This document shows positions 44,358 to 54,676 of a stretch of 64,000 bases of DNA, in pieces (within the stretch, counting starts at the first letter, position 1; every line of letters starts with the position of its first letter). Position numbers and translations under genes: made by a program. The notes below the pieces were generated by a model, which was given only the letters and a program-made list of their open reading frames with translations, had not been told where the DNA came from and searched no databases. This DNA comes from Paragemmobacter ruber. GTDB taxonomy: Bacteria > Pseudomonadota > Alphaproteobacteria > Rhodobacterales > Rhodobacteraceae. The stretch spans positions 240,458 to 304,457 of the forward strand of contig NZ_JAAATW010000004.1 in assembly GCF_009908315.1 (NCBI RefSeq). Reading direction: 5' to 3'.

Positions 44358-45956
44358 TCACCCGATCGCGGCGGCCTTCACGTCTTCGTCGATGAAGGGG
44401 ACGTATTGGGCGAAGTTCTTGGAGAACATGTCCACCAGTTTCGCGGCCTGCGCGTCATAGGCTGCCTTGTCGGCCCAGGTGTCGCGCGGGTTCAGGAGCG
44501 TGGCCTCCACCCCCGGCACGGCGATCGGCACGTCGAAGCCGAAATTGGCGTCACGTCGGAATTCCACATGGCCGAGCGAGCCGTCGAGTGCGGCGGACAG
44601 CAGGGCGCGGGTGGCCTTGATCGGCATGCGGCGGCCAGTGCCATAGGCGCCGCCGGTCCAGCCGGTGTTCACCAGCCAGCAGGTCGCGCCGTGCTTGGCG
44701 ATCTTCTGTTGCAGAAGCTTGCCATAAACCTCGGGCCGGCGCGGCATGAAGGGCGCGCCGAAGCAGGTGGAGAAGGTGGGCGTGGGTTCGGTGACGCCAC
44801 GTTCGGTGCCGGCCACCTTGGAGGTGAAGCCCGACAGGAAGTGGTACATGGCCTGCGCGGGTGTCAGCCGCGCGATGGGCGGCAGGACGCCGAAGGCATC
44901 GCAGGTGAGCATGATGATGTGGCGCGGGTGGCCGCCAAGACCGGTAGCCGACGCATTGGGGATGGCGTCGAGCGGGTAGGCGCAGCGCATGTTCGCGGTC
45001 AGGCTGTCATCGTCGAAATCGAGTTCCAGCGTTTCCGCATCATAGACCATGTTCTCCACCACGGTCGCGAAACGGTGGGTGGTGGCGTAGATGTCGGGCT
45101 CTGCCTCGGGGTTGAGGTTGATGGTCTTGGCGTAGCAGCCGCCTTCGAAGTTGAAGGTGCCACGGTCGGACCAGCCGTGTTCATCATCGCCGATCAGCGT
45201 GCGGTCGGGCGCGGCGGAGAGGGTGGTCTTGCCGGTGCCCGAAAGGCCGAAGAAGACCGCCGAATCCACCGGGTTGCCGATGGCGTGGTTGGCCGAGCAG
45301 TGCATCGGCATCACGCCTTTTTCGGGCAGGAGGTAGTTGAGCAGGGTGAAGACGGATTTCTTGTTTTCGCCCGCGTAGGCCGTGTTGGCGATCAGGATCA
45401 GTTTCTTGTCGAAGTTGAGCGAGATCACCGTTTCCGTGCGGCAGCCGTGTCGGGCGGGGTCGGCCTTGAAGCTGGGGCAGTTGATGATCGTCCATTCGGG
45501 GGTGAAGCTGTCCAGCTCGTCGCGCGAGGGGCGGCGGAGCAGGTGGCGGATGAAGAGGCCGTGCCAGGCAAGTTCTGTCACGACGCGGACATCGAGGCGA
45601 TGCACCGGGTCGGCCCCGGCATAGAGATCCTGCACGAAGTAATCGCGGCCCTTCATGTGGGCCAGCATGTCGGCATGGAGCCGGTCGAAGGCATCGGGGG
45701 CCATGGGGGCGTTGTTTTCCCACCAGATGGTGTTTTCCACGCCGGGGGTGCGGACGACGAACTTGTCCTTGGGCGAGCGGCCGGTGAACTGGCCGGTGGA
45801 GCAGAGGAAGGCGCCGCCCTTGCCGATCCGGCCTTCGCCGCGCGTGACCGCCTGTTCCATCAGGGCGGGTTCCAGAAGGTTGTAGTAGACGTTCCCCAGG
45901 CCTGTGATGCCTTGATGTGCCAAGTCATGCGCGGGGTTCACGCGTCCGTTCGTCAT
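44358..45956 (-). CDS. pckA: Phosphoenolpyruvate carboxykinase (ATP)
   Basis: 532 residues from the ATG at 45956, preceded by GGAGGAGC. Motifs are the kinase-1a loop [11 protein letters not shown], the substrate-binding [17 protein letters not shown], metal-binding GDDEHGW, and the C-terminal [18 protein letters not shown]. It converts oxaloacetate to phosphoenolpyruvate, the entry to gluconeogenesis from C4 acids. It diverges from chvI across 375 bases; the same pckA/chvI arrangement is known in rhizobia, where ChvI-ChvG influence pckA. Confidence 0.97.
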   Translation of the reverse strand: MTNGRVNPAHDLAHQGITGLGNVYYNLLEPALMEQAVTRGEGRIGKGGAFLCSTGQFTGRSPKDKFVVRTPGVENTIWWENNAPMAPDAFDRLHADMLAHMKGRDYFVQDLYAGADPVHRLDVRVVTELAWHGLFIRHLLRRPSRDELDSFTPEWTIINCPSFKADPARHGCRTETVISLNFDKKLILIANTAYAGENKKSVFTLLNYLLPEKGVMPMHCSANHAIGNPVDSAVFFGLSGTGKTTLSAAPDRTLIGDDEHGWSDRGTFNFEGGCYAKTINLNPEAEPDIYATTHRFATVVENMVYDAETLELDFDDDSLTANMRCAYPLDAIPNASATGLGGHPRHIIMLTCDAFGVLPPIARLTPAQAMYHFLSGFTSKVAGTERGVTEPTPTFSTCFGAPFMPRRPEVYGKLLQQKIAKHGATCWLVNTGWTGGAYGTGRRMPIKATRALLSAALDGSLGHVEFRRDANFGFDVPIAVPGVEATLLNPRDTWADKAAYDAQAAKLVDMFSKNFAQYVPFIDEDVKAAAIG

Positions 45957-46331
45957 CCTGCAAGCTCCTCCGGCCGGGATTGCACCGGCGCTGAATTCCC
46001 AACAACTCCCGCCCGGGCCAAGGGGCGGATGCCGGTTTCCGGGCCAAATCGGAAGCGACATTTTGTTGCTATAACACGTCATTCGCCGCAGGGAACAGCC
46101 GGGTTGCGATCGTTAGCGCAACCAAGGTCAGTTTTGCGCGATCCCCGGAAACAATCCGGGTGCCCTAGCGGAAATGTGCGGCAATTTCGCCATTCTCGTG
46201 GGTTTTCCGCGCCGATCCCGCCCTGCAAATGACGCGATTCGCACATATCGGTTGATTCCCTGTGATGGAAAAATGATCATGCTGCGCAAAGAAAAAAACC
46301 AATGACACATGGGCAGTATAGGGATTTCATC
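45957..46331. promoter_or_regulatory. 375-base divergent promoter region of pckA and chvI
   Basis: No gene is supported here. The DNA becomes AT-richer toward chvI (around 46210-46320). I could not identify a clear ChvI site or -35/-10 pair by eye. Regulation of both genes from here is inferred from their divergent order. Confidence 0.5.
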
Positions 46332-47033
46332 ATGGCACGGATCGCGCTTGTCGACGATGACAGGAACATCCTGACATCCGTCGCAATGACCTTGGAGGCC
46401 GAAGGCTTCGAGGTCGAAACGTATAATGACGGGCAATCGGCGCTGGACGCCTTCAACCGCCGCCTGCCGGACATGGCGGTGCTGGACATCAAGATGCCCC
46501 GGATGGACGGGATGGACCTGCTGCAGCGGCTGCGGCAGAAGACGACCATGCCGGTGATCTTTCTCACCTCGAAGGACGATGAGATCGACGAGGTGCTGGG
46601 TCTGCGGATGGGCGCGGATGACTATGTGAAGAAGCCGTTCAGCCAGCGCCTGCTGGTGGAGCGCATCCGGGCGCTGCTGCGCCGTCAGGAAGCGATCGCC
46701 AGCGGCGAGGTGGCGGTGACGGAAGAGACCAAGATCATGGAGCGGGGCAACCTGCGCATGGACCCGCTGCGCCATTCGGTGACATGGAAGGGGCAGGATG
46801 TCGCCCTGACGGTGACGGAGTTCATGCTGCTGCAGGCGCTGGCGCAACGGCCGGGCTTTGTGAAGAGCCGTGACCAATTGATGGATGTGGCCTATGATGA
46901 CCAAGTCTATGTCGATGACCGCACCATCGACAGCCACATCAAGCGGCTGCGCAAGAAGATGCGGGCGGTGGACGATAACTTTTCGGCCATCGAGACGCTT
47001 TACGGAATCGGCTATCGGTACAACGAAGAATAA
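46332..47033 (+). CDS. chvI: Two-component response regulator ChvI
   Basis: 233 residues from the ATG at 46332. The receiver domain has the acidic pair in ALVDDDRN and phospho-acceptor D52 in [14 protein letters not shown], plus the conserved K in [14 protein letters not shown] winged-helix OmpR-type domain follows ([20 protein letters not shown], then GIGYRYNEE). ChvI responds to acid and envelope stress in alphaproteobacteria. An ATG ten codons earlier is less likely. The stop TAA directly abuts the chvG ATG. Confidence 0.96.
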   Translation: MARIALVDDDRNILTSVAMTLEAEGFEVETYNDGQSALDAFNRRLPDMAVLDIKMPRMDGMDLLQRLRQKTTMPVIFLTSKDDEIDEVLGLRMGADDYVKKPFSQRLLVERIRALLRRQEAIASGEVAVTEETKIMERGNLRMDPLRHSVTWKGQDVALTVTEFMLLQALAQRPGFVKSRDQLMDVAYDDQVYVDDRTIDSHIKRLRKKMRAVDDNFSAIETLYGIGYRYNEE

Positions 47034-48725
47034 ATGACTGCAGCGCCACGCATGGGAAAGGATGGTCGCCCGGCCCGTTCGGGTGAGGTCATTCTTGGGG
47101 AAGACTGGACCTCGGGCGAGGGGCTGGTCGATCCTGCCTTGCGGGCAAGCCGGGATCGGCGGGGGCTGGTGTCGCTGAACCAGTCGCCGCTGGCGCGCAA
47201 GATCATCCTGTTCAACCTGCTGGCGCTTTTGGTGCTGGCGGGCGGTGTGCTGTTCCTGAACCCGTTCCGCGACACACTGGTGACGCAGCGCGCGGCGGAA
47301 CTGGTGAGCGAGGCGGCGCTGGTCTCTGACGTGTTCGAGGCGGTCGGGACGGCGGCGCCGGGGCCGCTGGATGCGGCGCGTCTGACGCAGGTGCTGGAGG
47401 GGGTGGCGGTGCCTGCGGGCACGGAGGCCTTTGCCATCGGCGCCGACGGGACGCTGGCCGCGCGCCGCGCCGGGGCGCCGCGGGCGGAGGTCGTGACGCG
47501 CCCGACGCCCATCGTGGATACGTTGACGGGGGCATGGAACGGCGTGCGGCGCCTGGTGTCAGGCGGCGCGGCGGAGGTGGAGGGCGCGGACGGCTTTGCG
47601 CTGGTCCAGACGCTGGTGCCGGCGGCGCTGCGCGGCGAGGCGGTGCGCGCCGACGGGCGCGGCCCGGATGGCGGGCGGCTGTTCGCGGTGGCCCAACCCG
47701 TTGTGGTGAACGGACAGGTGGTGGCGGTGGTGGCGCTGACCGGCGATCAGGCCGGGATCGACGCGCTGGTGCGGGGCGAGCGGGAGCAGGTCCTGCTGTT
47801 GTTCGTCGCATCGCTGATGCTGTCTTTCGGGTTGAGCCTTGTGCTGGCATCGACCATCGCGAACCCCCTGTCGGACCTTGCGGCGGCGGCGGAGCTGGGG
47901 CGCGACCGGGACGCGCGGAAGATGGCGCCGGGGCGGGTGCGCATCCCCGATCTGGCGGCGCGGCCAGACGAGATCGGGCGGCTGTCGGTGGCCATGCGGG
48001 GCATGGTCGCGGCGCTTTATGACCGGATCGACGCGAATGAGCAGTTCGCGGCGGATGTGGCGCATGAGATCAAGAACCCCCTTGCCAGCCTGCGATCGGC
48101 TGTCGGCACGCTGCGCGTGGCCAAGCGGGATGACCAGAAGAACAAGCTTCTGGATGTGATCGAGCATGACGTGCGGCGGCTGGACCGGCTGGTGAGCGAC
48201 ATTTCCAACGCGTCGCGGCTGGACAGCGAGTTGGTCAAGGAGGAGGAGGAGGAGTTCAACCTTGTCCGCACCCTTGCCAATATCTCGGAATATCTTGGCC
48301 AGCAGGCCAATGAGAAGGGGGTGGAGTTCATCACGGACTTCCCCAATGATCCGATCCTGATCCGGGGGCTGGAGGCGCGGCTGGCGCAGGTCTTTGTGAA
48401 CCTGATCACCAATGCGATCAGCTTCTGCGAAGATGGCGATGCGGTGCGCGTCTGGGCGCGGCGGCGCGAGAACCGGGTGCTGGTGGTGGTCGAGGATACC
48501 GGGCCGGGCATCCCCGAACAGGCGCTGACCAAGGTGTTCAAACGGTTCTACAGCGAACGCCCGCAGGGGCAGTTCGGGGAACATTCGGGCCTTGGTCTGG
48601 CGATTTCCAAGCAGATCGTCGAGGCGCATGGCGGTGTGATCTGGGCCGAGAACATCCGCCCGACCCATGCCGATGTCACGTCGGACCCGCTGGGCGCGCG
48701 GTTTGTGGTCGGTCTGCCGGTGTGA
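47034..48725 (+). CDS. chvG: Sensor histidine kinase ChvG
   Basis: 563 residues. The N-terminal cytoplasmic part is followed by a membrane helix ([20 protein letters not shown]), a periplasmic sensing domain (~80-245), a second helix ([20 protein letters not shown]), HAMP, and the kinase core with H344 in [15 protein letters not shown]-box [15 protein letters not shown] and G-boxes [11 protein letters not shown] and [13 protein letters not shown] are present. In relatives, ChvG activity is restrained by periplasmic ExoR, which is not in this window. It phosphorylates ChvI. It overlaps hprK by four bases. Confidence 0.96.
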   Translation: MTAAPRMGKDGRPARSGEVILGEDWTSGEGLVDPALRASRDRRGLVSLNQSPLARKIILFNLLALLVLAGGVLFLNPFRDTLVTQRAAELVSEAALVSDVFEAVGTAAPGPLDAARLTQVLEGVAVPAGTEAFAIGADGTLAARRAGAPRAEVVTRPTPIVDTLTGAWNGVRRLVSGGAAEVEGADGFALVQTLVPAALRGEAVRADGRGPDGGRLFAVAQPVVVNGQVVAVVALTGDQAGIDALVRGEREQVLLLFVASLMLSFGLSLVLASTIANPLSDLAAAAELGRDRDARKMAPGRVRIPDLAARPDEIGRLSVAMRGMVAALYDRIDANEQFAADVAHEIKNPLASLRSAVGTLRVAKRDDQKNKLLDVIEHDVRRLDRLVSDISNASRLDSELVKEEEEEFNLVRTLANISEYLGQQANEKGVEFITDFPNDPILIRGLEARLAQVFVNLITNAISFCEDGDAVRVWARRRENRVLVVVEDTGPGIPEQALTKVFKRFYSERPQGQFGEHSGLGLAISKQIVEAHGGVIWAENIRPTHADVTSDPLGARFVVGLPV

Positions 48726-49147
48726 CCGGCGCTGCGCTTGTGCTGCACGCCACCTGCGTGGCGGTGGAGGGGCGGGGCGTTCTGATCACCGGGCCATCGG
48801 GGGCGGGGAAATCGGCGCTGGCCTTGCAGTTGATCGCGCTGGGCGCGCGGCTGGTGGCCGATGACCGGGTGGCGCTTTCGTGCCGTGATGGGGCGGTGTG
48901 GGCGGCCTGTCCGCCCGCGATCGCGGGGATGATCGAGGCGCGGGGGGTGGGACTTCTGAACGCCGATCCCCTGCCGGGGGCAGAGGTGGTGCTGGCTGTC
49001 GATCTGGGGCAGGAAGAGACGATGCGCCTGCCGCCGCGACGCGAGGTTACCTATCTTGGCCAGAGAGTGGACCTTGTGCTTGGGCAGGATACCCCCCATT
49101 TTCCGGCTTCGCTCCTGCTCTATCTCAGAGCGGGGCGAAGGGAATGA
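48722..49147 (+). CDS. hprK: HPr kinase/phosphorylase, short alphaproteobacterial form
   Basis: 141 residues from a GTG overlapping the chvG stop. It has only the C-terminal kinase half of Firmicutes HprK (about 310 residues). The Walker A loop is [12 protein letters not shown] and the HPrK signature is [15 protein letters not shown]. The short form phosphorylates HPr on Ser46 in several alphaproteobacteria; HPr here (50498) has that serine. It is the third gene of a six-gene run and translationally coupled to both neighbours. Confidence 0.93.
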   Translation: MTGAALVLHATCVAVEGRGVLITGPSGAGKSALALQLIALGARLVADDRVALSCRDGAVWAACPPAIAGMIEARGVGLLNADPLPGAEVVLAVDLGQEETMRLPPRREVTYLGQRVDLVLGQDTPHFPASLLLYLRAGRRE

Positions 49148-50085
49148 CGGATGTGTCCGGCTTGACGGAAGGGCCTGCAATGCAGGCGGATGTGCCGCAA
49201 CAGGAGCACCGGCTGGTGCTGGTGACCGGGCCTTCGGGGGCCGGGCGATCCACTGCGATCGATGCGCTGGAGGATCTGGGTTATGAGGTGATCGACAACC
49301 TGCCCCTGAGCCTTGTGCCGCGGCTGATCGAGGGGGCGCCCTTGGGGCGGCCCATCGCGCTGGGTCTGGATGTGCGGAACCGGGATTTCAACGTGGCGGC
49401 GCTGATCGAGTTGATCGACGCGCTGACGCGCGATCCGCGGGTGGCGCTGGAAATGGTTTATGTGGATTGCGCGGCGAGCGTGCTGATCCAGCGCTACAGC
49501 CAGACGCGGCGGCGCCATCCGCTGGCCCCGGCCGAGACACCGGCGGAGGGTGTGGCGCGCGAGATCGACCTCTTGGCCCCGATCCGGGTGCGGGCGGATC
49601 ACCTGATCGACACCACGGAGATGAGCCCGCATGACCTGAAGGCGGAACTGGCGCAGTGGTTCGATCCGGGCGTGGGGCAGCGGCTGGCGGTATCGTTGCA
49701 GAGCTTCAGCTACAAGCGCGGGATGCCGCGCGGCGTGGACATGGTGTTCGACTGCCGTTTCCTGCGGAACCCGTATTGGGAGCCTGCGCTGCGCGATCTG
49801 GATGGGCGGGATGCGATGGTCGCGGATTACATCCGCGGCGATGCGCGATTTGCCGAATTCTACGGGCGGTTGAACGATCTGGTGACCTTTCTTCTTCCGG
49901 CTATGGTGGAAGAGGGCAAGGCCCATCTGTCCATCGGGTTCGGCTGTACGGGCGGGCAACATCGCAGTGTTGCTGTTGCAGAAATTCTGGCCAAGGCGCT
50001 TGCAGAGGCTGGCTGGCCGGTGTCAAAACGGCATCGGGAACTGGAACGCAGGGCGGGCGCGACGCCTCCCTCGGCGGCGGGGTAA
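49144..50085 (+). CDS. rapZ: RapZ-family RNase adapter / nucleotide-binding protein
   Basis: 313 residues; the ATG overlaps the hprK stop by four bases (an internal ATG at residue 13 is an alternative). The N-terminal P-loop is [14 protein letters not shown], with Arg in place of the usual Lys. [12 protein letters not shown] follows, and the C-terminal domain has [20 protein letters not shown] and [16 protein letters not shown]. In enterobacteria RapZ guides RNase E to GlmZ RNA and senses glucosamine-6-phosphate. In alphaproteobacteria its role is less defined. It is always near PTS genes. Confidence 0.93.
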   Translation: MTDVSGLTEGPAMQADVPQQEHRLVLVTGPSGAGRSTAIDALEDLGYEVIDNLPLSLVPRLIEGAPLGRPIALGLDVRNRDFNVAALIELIDALTRDPRVALEMVYVDCAASVLIQRYSQTRRRHPLAPAETPAEGVAREIDLLAPIRVRADHLIDTTEMSPHDLKAELAQWFDPGVGQRLAVSLQSFSYKRGMPRGVDMVFDCRFLRNPYWEPALRDLDGRDAMVADYIRGDARFAEFYGRLNDLVTFLLPAMVEEGKAHLSIGFGCTGGQHRSVAVAEILAKALAEAGWPVSKRHRELERRAGATPPSAAG

Positions 50086-50092
50086 GGGACGC

Positions 50093-50488
50093 GTGATCGG
50101 TATCGTGATCGTGGCGCATGGCGGGCTGGCGCGGGAATACCTCTCGGCGGTCGAGCATGTCGTGGGCAAGCAGGATGCGATGCGCGCCATCGCCATCGAG
50201 GATGACCATGACCGCAAGGCCAAGCAGGCGGAAATCTGCGCGGCGGCGGATTCGGTGGACCGTGGCGCGGGTGTGGTGGTCGTGACCGACATGTTCGGGG
50301 GATCGCCTTCGAACCTGTCGCTCATGGCCTGTGCGGGGCAGGATCGGCGCATCGTCTATGGCGCGAATCTGCCGATGCTGATCAAGCTGGCCAAGTCGCG
50401 CGACCTGACGGTGCCCGAGGCGGTGGCGGCCGCGCTTGACGCGGGCCGCAAGTATATCAACAGTTTGGACCTCGGCGGCGGGGCGTGA
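50093..50488 (+). CDS. PTS EIIA protein, mannose (EIIA-Man) type
   Basis: 131 residues from a GTG with GGTAAGGGACGC upstream. The phosphorylatable histidine is H9 in VIVAHGGLAREYL. GVVVVTDMFGGSPSNLSLMA is the EIIA-Man dimer/active-site stretch. No EIIB/EIIC is encoded nearby, so a regulatory rather than transport role is likely. It would receive phosphate from HPr, the next gene (9 bases downstream). Confidence 0.93.
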   Translation: MIGIVIVAHGGLAREYLSAVEHVVGKQDAMRAIAIEDDHDRKAKQAEICAAADSVDRGAGVVVVTDMFGGSPSNLSLMACAGQDRRIVYGANLPMLIKLAKSRDLTVPEAVAAALDAGRKYINSLDLGGGA

Positions 50489-50497
50489 GCGGGGCAC

Positions 50498-50767
50498 ATG
50501 ACCGGGCGGGTGTTGCGGATCATCAATGAGAAGGGCCTGCATGCGCGGGCCTCGGCCAAGTTCGTGGAAGTGGTCGAAGGGCATGACGCGCAGGCGCAGG
50601 TGACGAAGGACGGGATGACCGTTTCGGGGGATTCGATCATGGGTCTTCTGATGCTGGCCGCGTCGCGCGGGACGGTGATCGAGGTGGTCACGGATGGGGC
50701 GGATGCGGAGAAGCTTGCCGATGCGCTGGAGGCGCTGGTTGCAAACCGCTTCGGTGAGGACTACTGA
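50498..50767 (+). CDS. ptsH: Phosphocarrier protein HPr
   Basis: 89 residues. H15 (KGLHARASAKF) is the EI phosphorylation site. S46 (SGDSIMGLLMLAAS) is the HprK regulatory site. Both sites are intact, so HPr can report both phosphoenolpyruvate and ATP/metabolite status to EIIA, HprK and ChvG-linked regulation. No ptsI/ptsP lies in the window. It is the last gene of the chvI-chvG-hprK-rapZ-EIIA-ptsH run. Confidence 0.96.
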   Translation: MTGRVLRIINEKGLHARASAKFVEVVEGHDAQAQVTKDGMTVSGDSIMGLLMLAASRGTVIEVVTDGADAEKLADALEALVANRFGEDY

Positions 50768-50797
50768 GGCGCGTCATATCCTGAAGGCAGAGCCCGC

Positions 50798-51703
50798 GTG
50801 ACCGATACGTTGCAGAGCGAAGAGGTGCGCACCCTTGAGGTGAGCGAGGAGGAGCTGGCCCGCCGCAGGGCGGCGCGGGCGGAACGGCCCTATGACATGC
50901 GGCGGCTGTCCTATGCGGGCACGTTCAAGAACCCGTTCAAGGCCAACACCATTCGCGCCATCGAATGGCTGACGGCGAAGGTCACGCTCTTGCGCCTGAT
51001 CCGGGATTTCGAGCGGACCGGGGCGCCGGTGGGCGCGCCGTTCTGGCCCAAGGCGATCCGCCAGATGGGGATCACCATCCAGACCCCGCCCGAGGAGATC
51101 GCGCTGATCCCCAAGACCGGGCCGCTGGTGGTGGTGTCGAACCACCCGTCGGGGTTGGTGGACGGGATGATCTTGGCCGAGATGGTCAATCGCGTGCGGT
51201 CGGATTTCAAGATCCTGACGCGGTCCTTGCTGACGGGGATCCCGGAGGTCGAGGAGTTCATGATCCCGGTGCCGTTCCCGCATGAGGACAATGCGCGGGA
51301 ACTGGGCCTGCAGATGCGGGACGAGACGATGAAGCACCTGAAGGCGGGTGGGGTGATCATCCTGTTCCCGGCTGGCAAGGTGGCGATGAGCGAGGGTTGG
51401 TGGGGGCCTGCGGTGGAGGCGGAGTGGAACGTCTTCACCCACAAGATCGTGCGGTCTTCGGGGGCGACGATCCTGCCGGTGTTCTTTCCTGGGCAGAATT
51501 CCCGCGCCTTCCTGATCGCCAACAAGATCAGCGACACGATCCGGCAGGGGCTGTTGCTGCACGAGATCAAGCGCTGCCTGTTCAAGCCCATCCGCCCGGT
51601 GATCGGCGCACCGATCCCGGCGGAGGAGTTGAAAAAGTGGGAGGGGAACCCGCGGGGGTTCCTGGCCTGGCTGCGCGAGCATACGCTGGCGTTGAAGAAA
51701 TAG
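50798..51703 (+). CDS. Lysophospholipid acyltransferase-family protein (hemolysin/OlsA-like)
   Basis: 301 residues from a GTG. The acyltransferase domain carries NHPSGLVDG, an H-x5-D version of the usual H-x4-D motif that is typical of the putative-hemolysin/ornithine-lipid branch. The acyl-acceptor motif is FPAGKVAMSEG. No membrane helix is strong. It should add an acyl chain to a lyso-lipid, possibly lyso-ornithine lipid or lysophosphatidate. It starts 30 bases after ptsH and may share its transcript. Confidence 0.85.
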   Translation: MTDTLQSEEVRTLEVSEEELARRRAARAERPYDMRRLSYAGTFKNPFKANTIRAIEWLTAKVTLLRLIRDFERTGAPVGAPFWPKAIRQMGITIQTPPEEIALIPKTGPLVVVSNHPSGLVDGMILAEMVNRVRSDFKILTRSLLTGIPEVEEFMIPVPFPHEDNARELGLQMRDETMKHLKAGGVIILFPAGKVAMSEGWWGPAVEAEWNVFTHKIVRSSGATILPVFFPGQNSRAFLIANKISDTIRQGLLLHEIKRCLFKPIRPVIGAPIPAEELKKWEGNPRGFLAWLREHTLALKK

Positions 51704-51715
51704 GCGGCTGGCCTT

Positions 51716-51789
51716 GATTTTTCGCAGGAAAATCGTTGGGCCAGCGGGTGGGCATGGGACGGCCCCTTACGATTTTCCTACGAAAAATC
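51716..51789. repeat. Pair of palindromic repeats, GATTTTTC family (copies 3 and 4)
   Basis: GATTTTTCGCAGGAAAATC at 51716-51734 is the exact reverse complement of the 19-mer at 19786-19804. GATTTTCCTACGAAAAATC at 51771-51789 differs from it by one base. The two flank a GC-rich stretch in the space between convergent genes. They may form terminators or a larger paired structure with each other. Confidence 0.85.
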
Positions 51790-51820
51790 AGGGGCCTTTG
51801 CGCCGCGTCATCCCGCCATG

Positions 51821-52699
51821 TCAGCGGGTGGGGACCGGGGTTTCACCCCGGTAGTCATAAAAGCCCCTCTGCGTCTTGCGACCCAGCCAGCCGGCCTCGA
51901 CATATTTCGTGAGCAGTGGGCAGGGGCGGTACTTGGTATCGGCCAGACCGTCGTGCAGCACGTTCATGATCGCAAGGCAGGTGTCCAGACCGATGAAATC
52001 GGCCAGTTCGAGGGGCCCCATCGGGTGGTTCGCGCCAAGCTTGAGGGATTCGTCGATGGAGCGGACGGAGCCTACGCCTTCATAGAGCGTATAGACCGCC
52101 TCGTTGATCATCGGCATCAGGATGCGGTTGACGATGAAGGCGGGGAAATCCTCGGCGCTGGCGGCGGTCTTGCCGAGTTTGCGGACGACATCATGCAGGC
52201 TGTCCCACGTCTCCTGATCGGTGGCGATGCCGCGGATCAGTTCCACCAGCTGCATCACGGGCACGGGGTTCATGAAGTGGAAGCCCATGAACTTTTCCGG
52301 CCGGTCGGTGCGGCTGGCCAGCCGGGTGATGGAGATGGAGGAGGTGTTGGAGGTGAGGATGGTGTGGGGTTTGAGGTGGGGCAGCAGATCCTCGAAGATC
52401 GCCTGCTTGACCGTTTCGCGTTCTGTCGCGGCCTCAATGATCAGGTCGGTGGGGCCGAGATCGGCAAGGCGCAGCGTGGTGCGGATGCGGGCCATGGCGG
52501 CGGCCTTGTCTTCGGCGCTGACCTTGCCGCGGGCGACCTGGCGTTCGATGTTGCGGTCGATCGTCGCAAGCGCGCGGTCGAGGCTTTCCTGCGCGATATC
52601 GTTGAGAAGCACGTCATAGCCTGCCAAGGCAAAGACATGGGCGATGCCGTTGCCCATCTGGCCTGCGCCCACGATTCCGACGCTGCGGATCTCTGCCAT
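51821..52699 (-). CDS. hbd: 3-hydroxybutyryl-CoA dehydrogenase
   Basis: 292 residues from the ATG at 52699, with AAGGAGC upstream. The NAD-binding start is VGIVGAGQMGNGIAHVFALA. The catalytic His lies in FMGFHFMNPVPVMQLVELIR, with ANHPMGPLELADFIGLDTCL in the C-terminal domain. It interconverts acetoacetyl-CoA and (S)-3-hydroxybutyryl-CoA, feeding crotonyl-CoA formation. Together with mcd and etfAB it suits C2/C4 assimilation. It diverges from the DUF6473 gene. Confidence 0.94.
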   Translation of the reverse strand: MAEIRSVGIVGAGQMGNGIAHVFALAGYDVLLNDIAQESLDRALATIDRNIERQVARGKVSAEDKAAAMARIRTTLRLADLGPTDLIIEAATERETVKQAIFEDLLPHLKPHTILTSNTSSISITRLASRTDRPEKFMGFHFMNPVPVMQLVELIRGIATDQETWDSLHDVVRKLGKTAASAEDFPAFIVNRILMPMINEAVYTLYEGVGSVRSIDESLKLGANHPMGPLELADFIGLDTCLAIMNVLHDGLADTKYRPCPLLTKYVEAGWLGRKTQRGFYDYRGETPVPTR

Positions 52700-52869
52700 G
52701 GTGATGCTCCTTCTGTCCGGGGCGACCTTATGCATCCGGGTGGGATCGGCGCAAGATGCGGCGGGTGGCGCGGGATACGGAAAGATTGCGGCGAATTGCG
52801 ACTTTAGCCCTTTGTTCATCTTTGGCGGCCAGTCTTACCGACGGGTGTTCTGATTGTTGGGGGTGTGTG

Positions 52870-53715
52870 ATGGCCTATGTCTATCCGGGCGAGGAGTCGC
52901 TGGATTATTTGCCGTGCCGTTATGGGCGGTCGCGGCTGATGTTTCGTGGGCCGCGGCGTGATGTCAGCGGGCGCTATGCCGTGGTTCTGGGCGGGATCGA
53001 GGCCTATGGCCGCTACATCCCCCGGCCCTATCCGGTGTTGGTGGAGGCGGCGCTGGGGCTGCCGGTGGTCAATCTGGGTTGTCCCAATGCGGGACCGGAC
53101 GCCTGGCTTGGTGATCCGGCGGTGATGGAGGTGGTTGGGCGGGCGGCCGCTGTGGTGGTGCAGGTGCCGGGGGCGGCGGATCTGACCAACCGGCTGTATG
53201 CGGTGCATCCGCGCCGGAATGACCGGTTCCTGCGTGCCTCGCCCCTGTTGCAGACGATCTATCGCGGGGTGGATTTCACCGATTTCAGCTTTACCCGGCA
53301 TCTGCTGCAATCGCTGCATGCGGCGGGGGAGGCGCGGTTTGCGCTGGTGGCTGAGGAGTTGCGGACGGCATGGATGGCGCGGATGGGGGCGCTCTTGTCG
53401 CAGGTGCCGGGGCGCAAGGTGCTGTTGTGGATGGCGGATCACGCGCCGGGGCCGCGCCGGGATGTGCCGCTGGGGGAGCCGGTGCTGGTGGATGCGGCGA
53501 TGCTGGAGACGGCGGGCGCACAGGCGGATGCGGTGGTCTGCGCAGTGACAAGCGCGCGGGCGCGGGCGCAGGGCGTGGCGGGCATGGTGTTTCCGGCGAT
53601 GGCGGAGCCTGCGGCGCGGGGATTGCCGGGTGTGACCGCGCATGAGGAGGTGGCGGCGGCGCTGCTGCCGGTGCTGGGCGAGATGCTGCGGGATGGAAAA
53701 AAGGGCGCGGCCTGA
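52870..53715 (+). CDS. DUF6473-family protein
   Basis: 281 residues from the ATG at 52870. The N-terminal stretches LDYLPCRYGRSRLMFRGPRR and VVLGGIEAYGRYIPRPYPVL, then LPVVNLGCPNAGPDAWLGDP, resemble uncharacterised Rhodobacteraceae proteins that I recall as DUF6473. The G-G-x-E and N-x-G-x-x-N-A-G elements recall SGNH-like hydrolase folds, but this is not proven. There is no signal peptide or membrane helix. The function is unknown. Confidence 0.75.
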   Translation: MAYVYPGEESLDYLPCRYGRSRLMFRGPRRDVSGRYAVVLGGIEAYGRYIPRPYPVLVEAALGLPVVNLGCPNAGPDAWLGDPAVMEVVGRAAAVVVQVPGAADLTNRLYAVHPRRNDRFLRASPLLQTIYRGVDFTDFSFTRHLLQSLHAAGEARFALVAEELRTAWMARMGALLSQVPGRKVLLWMADHAPGPRRDVPLGEPVLVDAAMLETAGAQADAVVCAVTSARARAQGVAGMVFPAMAEPAARGLPGVTAHEEVAAALLPVLGEMLRDGKKGAA

Positions 53716-53751
53716 GCCGCGCCCCCCATCAATCTGCGATCCTGCGACGGA

Positions 53752-54675
53752 TCAGAGCTTTTCGATCATCTCCGGCACGGCGTTGAAGAGGTCGGCCACG
53801 AGGCCGTAATCGGCGACCTGGAAGATCGGGGCCTCTTCATCCTTGTTGATGGCGACGATGACCTTGCTGTCCTTCATGCCGGCCAGATGCTGGATCGCGC
53901 CGGAAATGCCCACGGCGACGTAGAGCGTGGGGGCGACGACCTTGCCGGTCTGGCCCACCTGCCAGTCGTTCGGGGCGTAGCCCGAGTCCACCGCAGCGCG
54001 CGAGGCACCGACGGCGGCGCCGAGCTTGTCGGCCAGTTTCTCGATCAGCGCGAAGTCCGACTGCGAGCCCACGCCACGGCCGCCCGAGACGACGATGCCG
54101 GCGGAGGTAAGTTCGGGGCGGTCCGACGCGGCGACCTTGTCTTCCACCCATTTCGACAGCGAGGCGTCGGCGGTGGCGGAGACCTTCTCAACCGCGGCGC
54201 TGCCCGAGGTGGCGGCGGCGTTGAAAGAGGCGGTGCGGACGGTCAGCACCTTTTTGGCATCCGACGATTTCACCGTCTGGATCGCGTTGCCCGCGTAGAT
54301 GGGGCGTTCGAACGTGTCGGCATCCACCACGGCGGTGACGTCAGAGATCACCATCACGTCGAGAAGGGCCGCCGCACGGGGCAGGACGTTCTTGGAAAAC
54401 GCGGTCGCGGCGGCGGCGATGTGGCTGTAGCCGCCCGCGAGTGAGACGATCAGCGCGGCGGTGGCTTCGGCCATGCCGTGATCATAGGCCGCGTCATCGG
54501 CGTGCAGCACCTTGGCGGCGCCATCAAGCTTGGCTGCCTCGGCCGCGGCAGCGGCGGAGGTGCCGGCGACGAGGATGTGCACCTCGCCCAAGCCTTTCAC
54601 GGCGGAGAGCGCCTTGGCGACGGCGTCGGTGGCAAGCGCGCCATCATTCACATCGGCGAGAAGGAGAACGGCCAT
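53752..54675 (-). CDS. etfA: Electron transfer flavoprotein subunit alpha
   Basis: 307 residues. The C-terminal FAD-binding domain contains [40 protein letters not shown] and [20 protein letters not shown], all standard for EtfA. EtfA/B heterodimers collect electrons from acyl-CoA dehydrogenases such as Mcd and pass them to ETF:quinone oxidoreductase. The start is one base after the etfB stop. Confidence 0.97.
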   Translation of the reverse strand: MAVLLLADVNDGALATDAVAKALSAVKGLGEVHILVAGTSAAAAAEAAKLDGAAKVLHADDAAYDHGMAEATAALIVSLAGGYSHIAAAATAFSKNVLPRAAALLDVMVISDVTAVVDADTFERPIYAGNAIQTVKSSDAKKVLTVRTASFNAAATSGSAAVEKVSATADASLSKWVEDKVAASDRPELTSAGIVVSGGRGVGSQSDFALIEKLADKLGAAVGASRAAVDSGYAPNDWQVGQTGKVVAPTLYVAVGISGAIQHLAGMKDSKVIVAINKDEEAPIFQVADYGLVADLFNAVPEMIEKL

Positions 54676-54676
54676 G

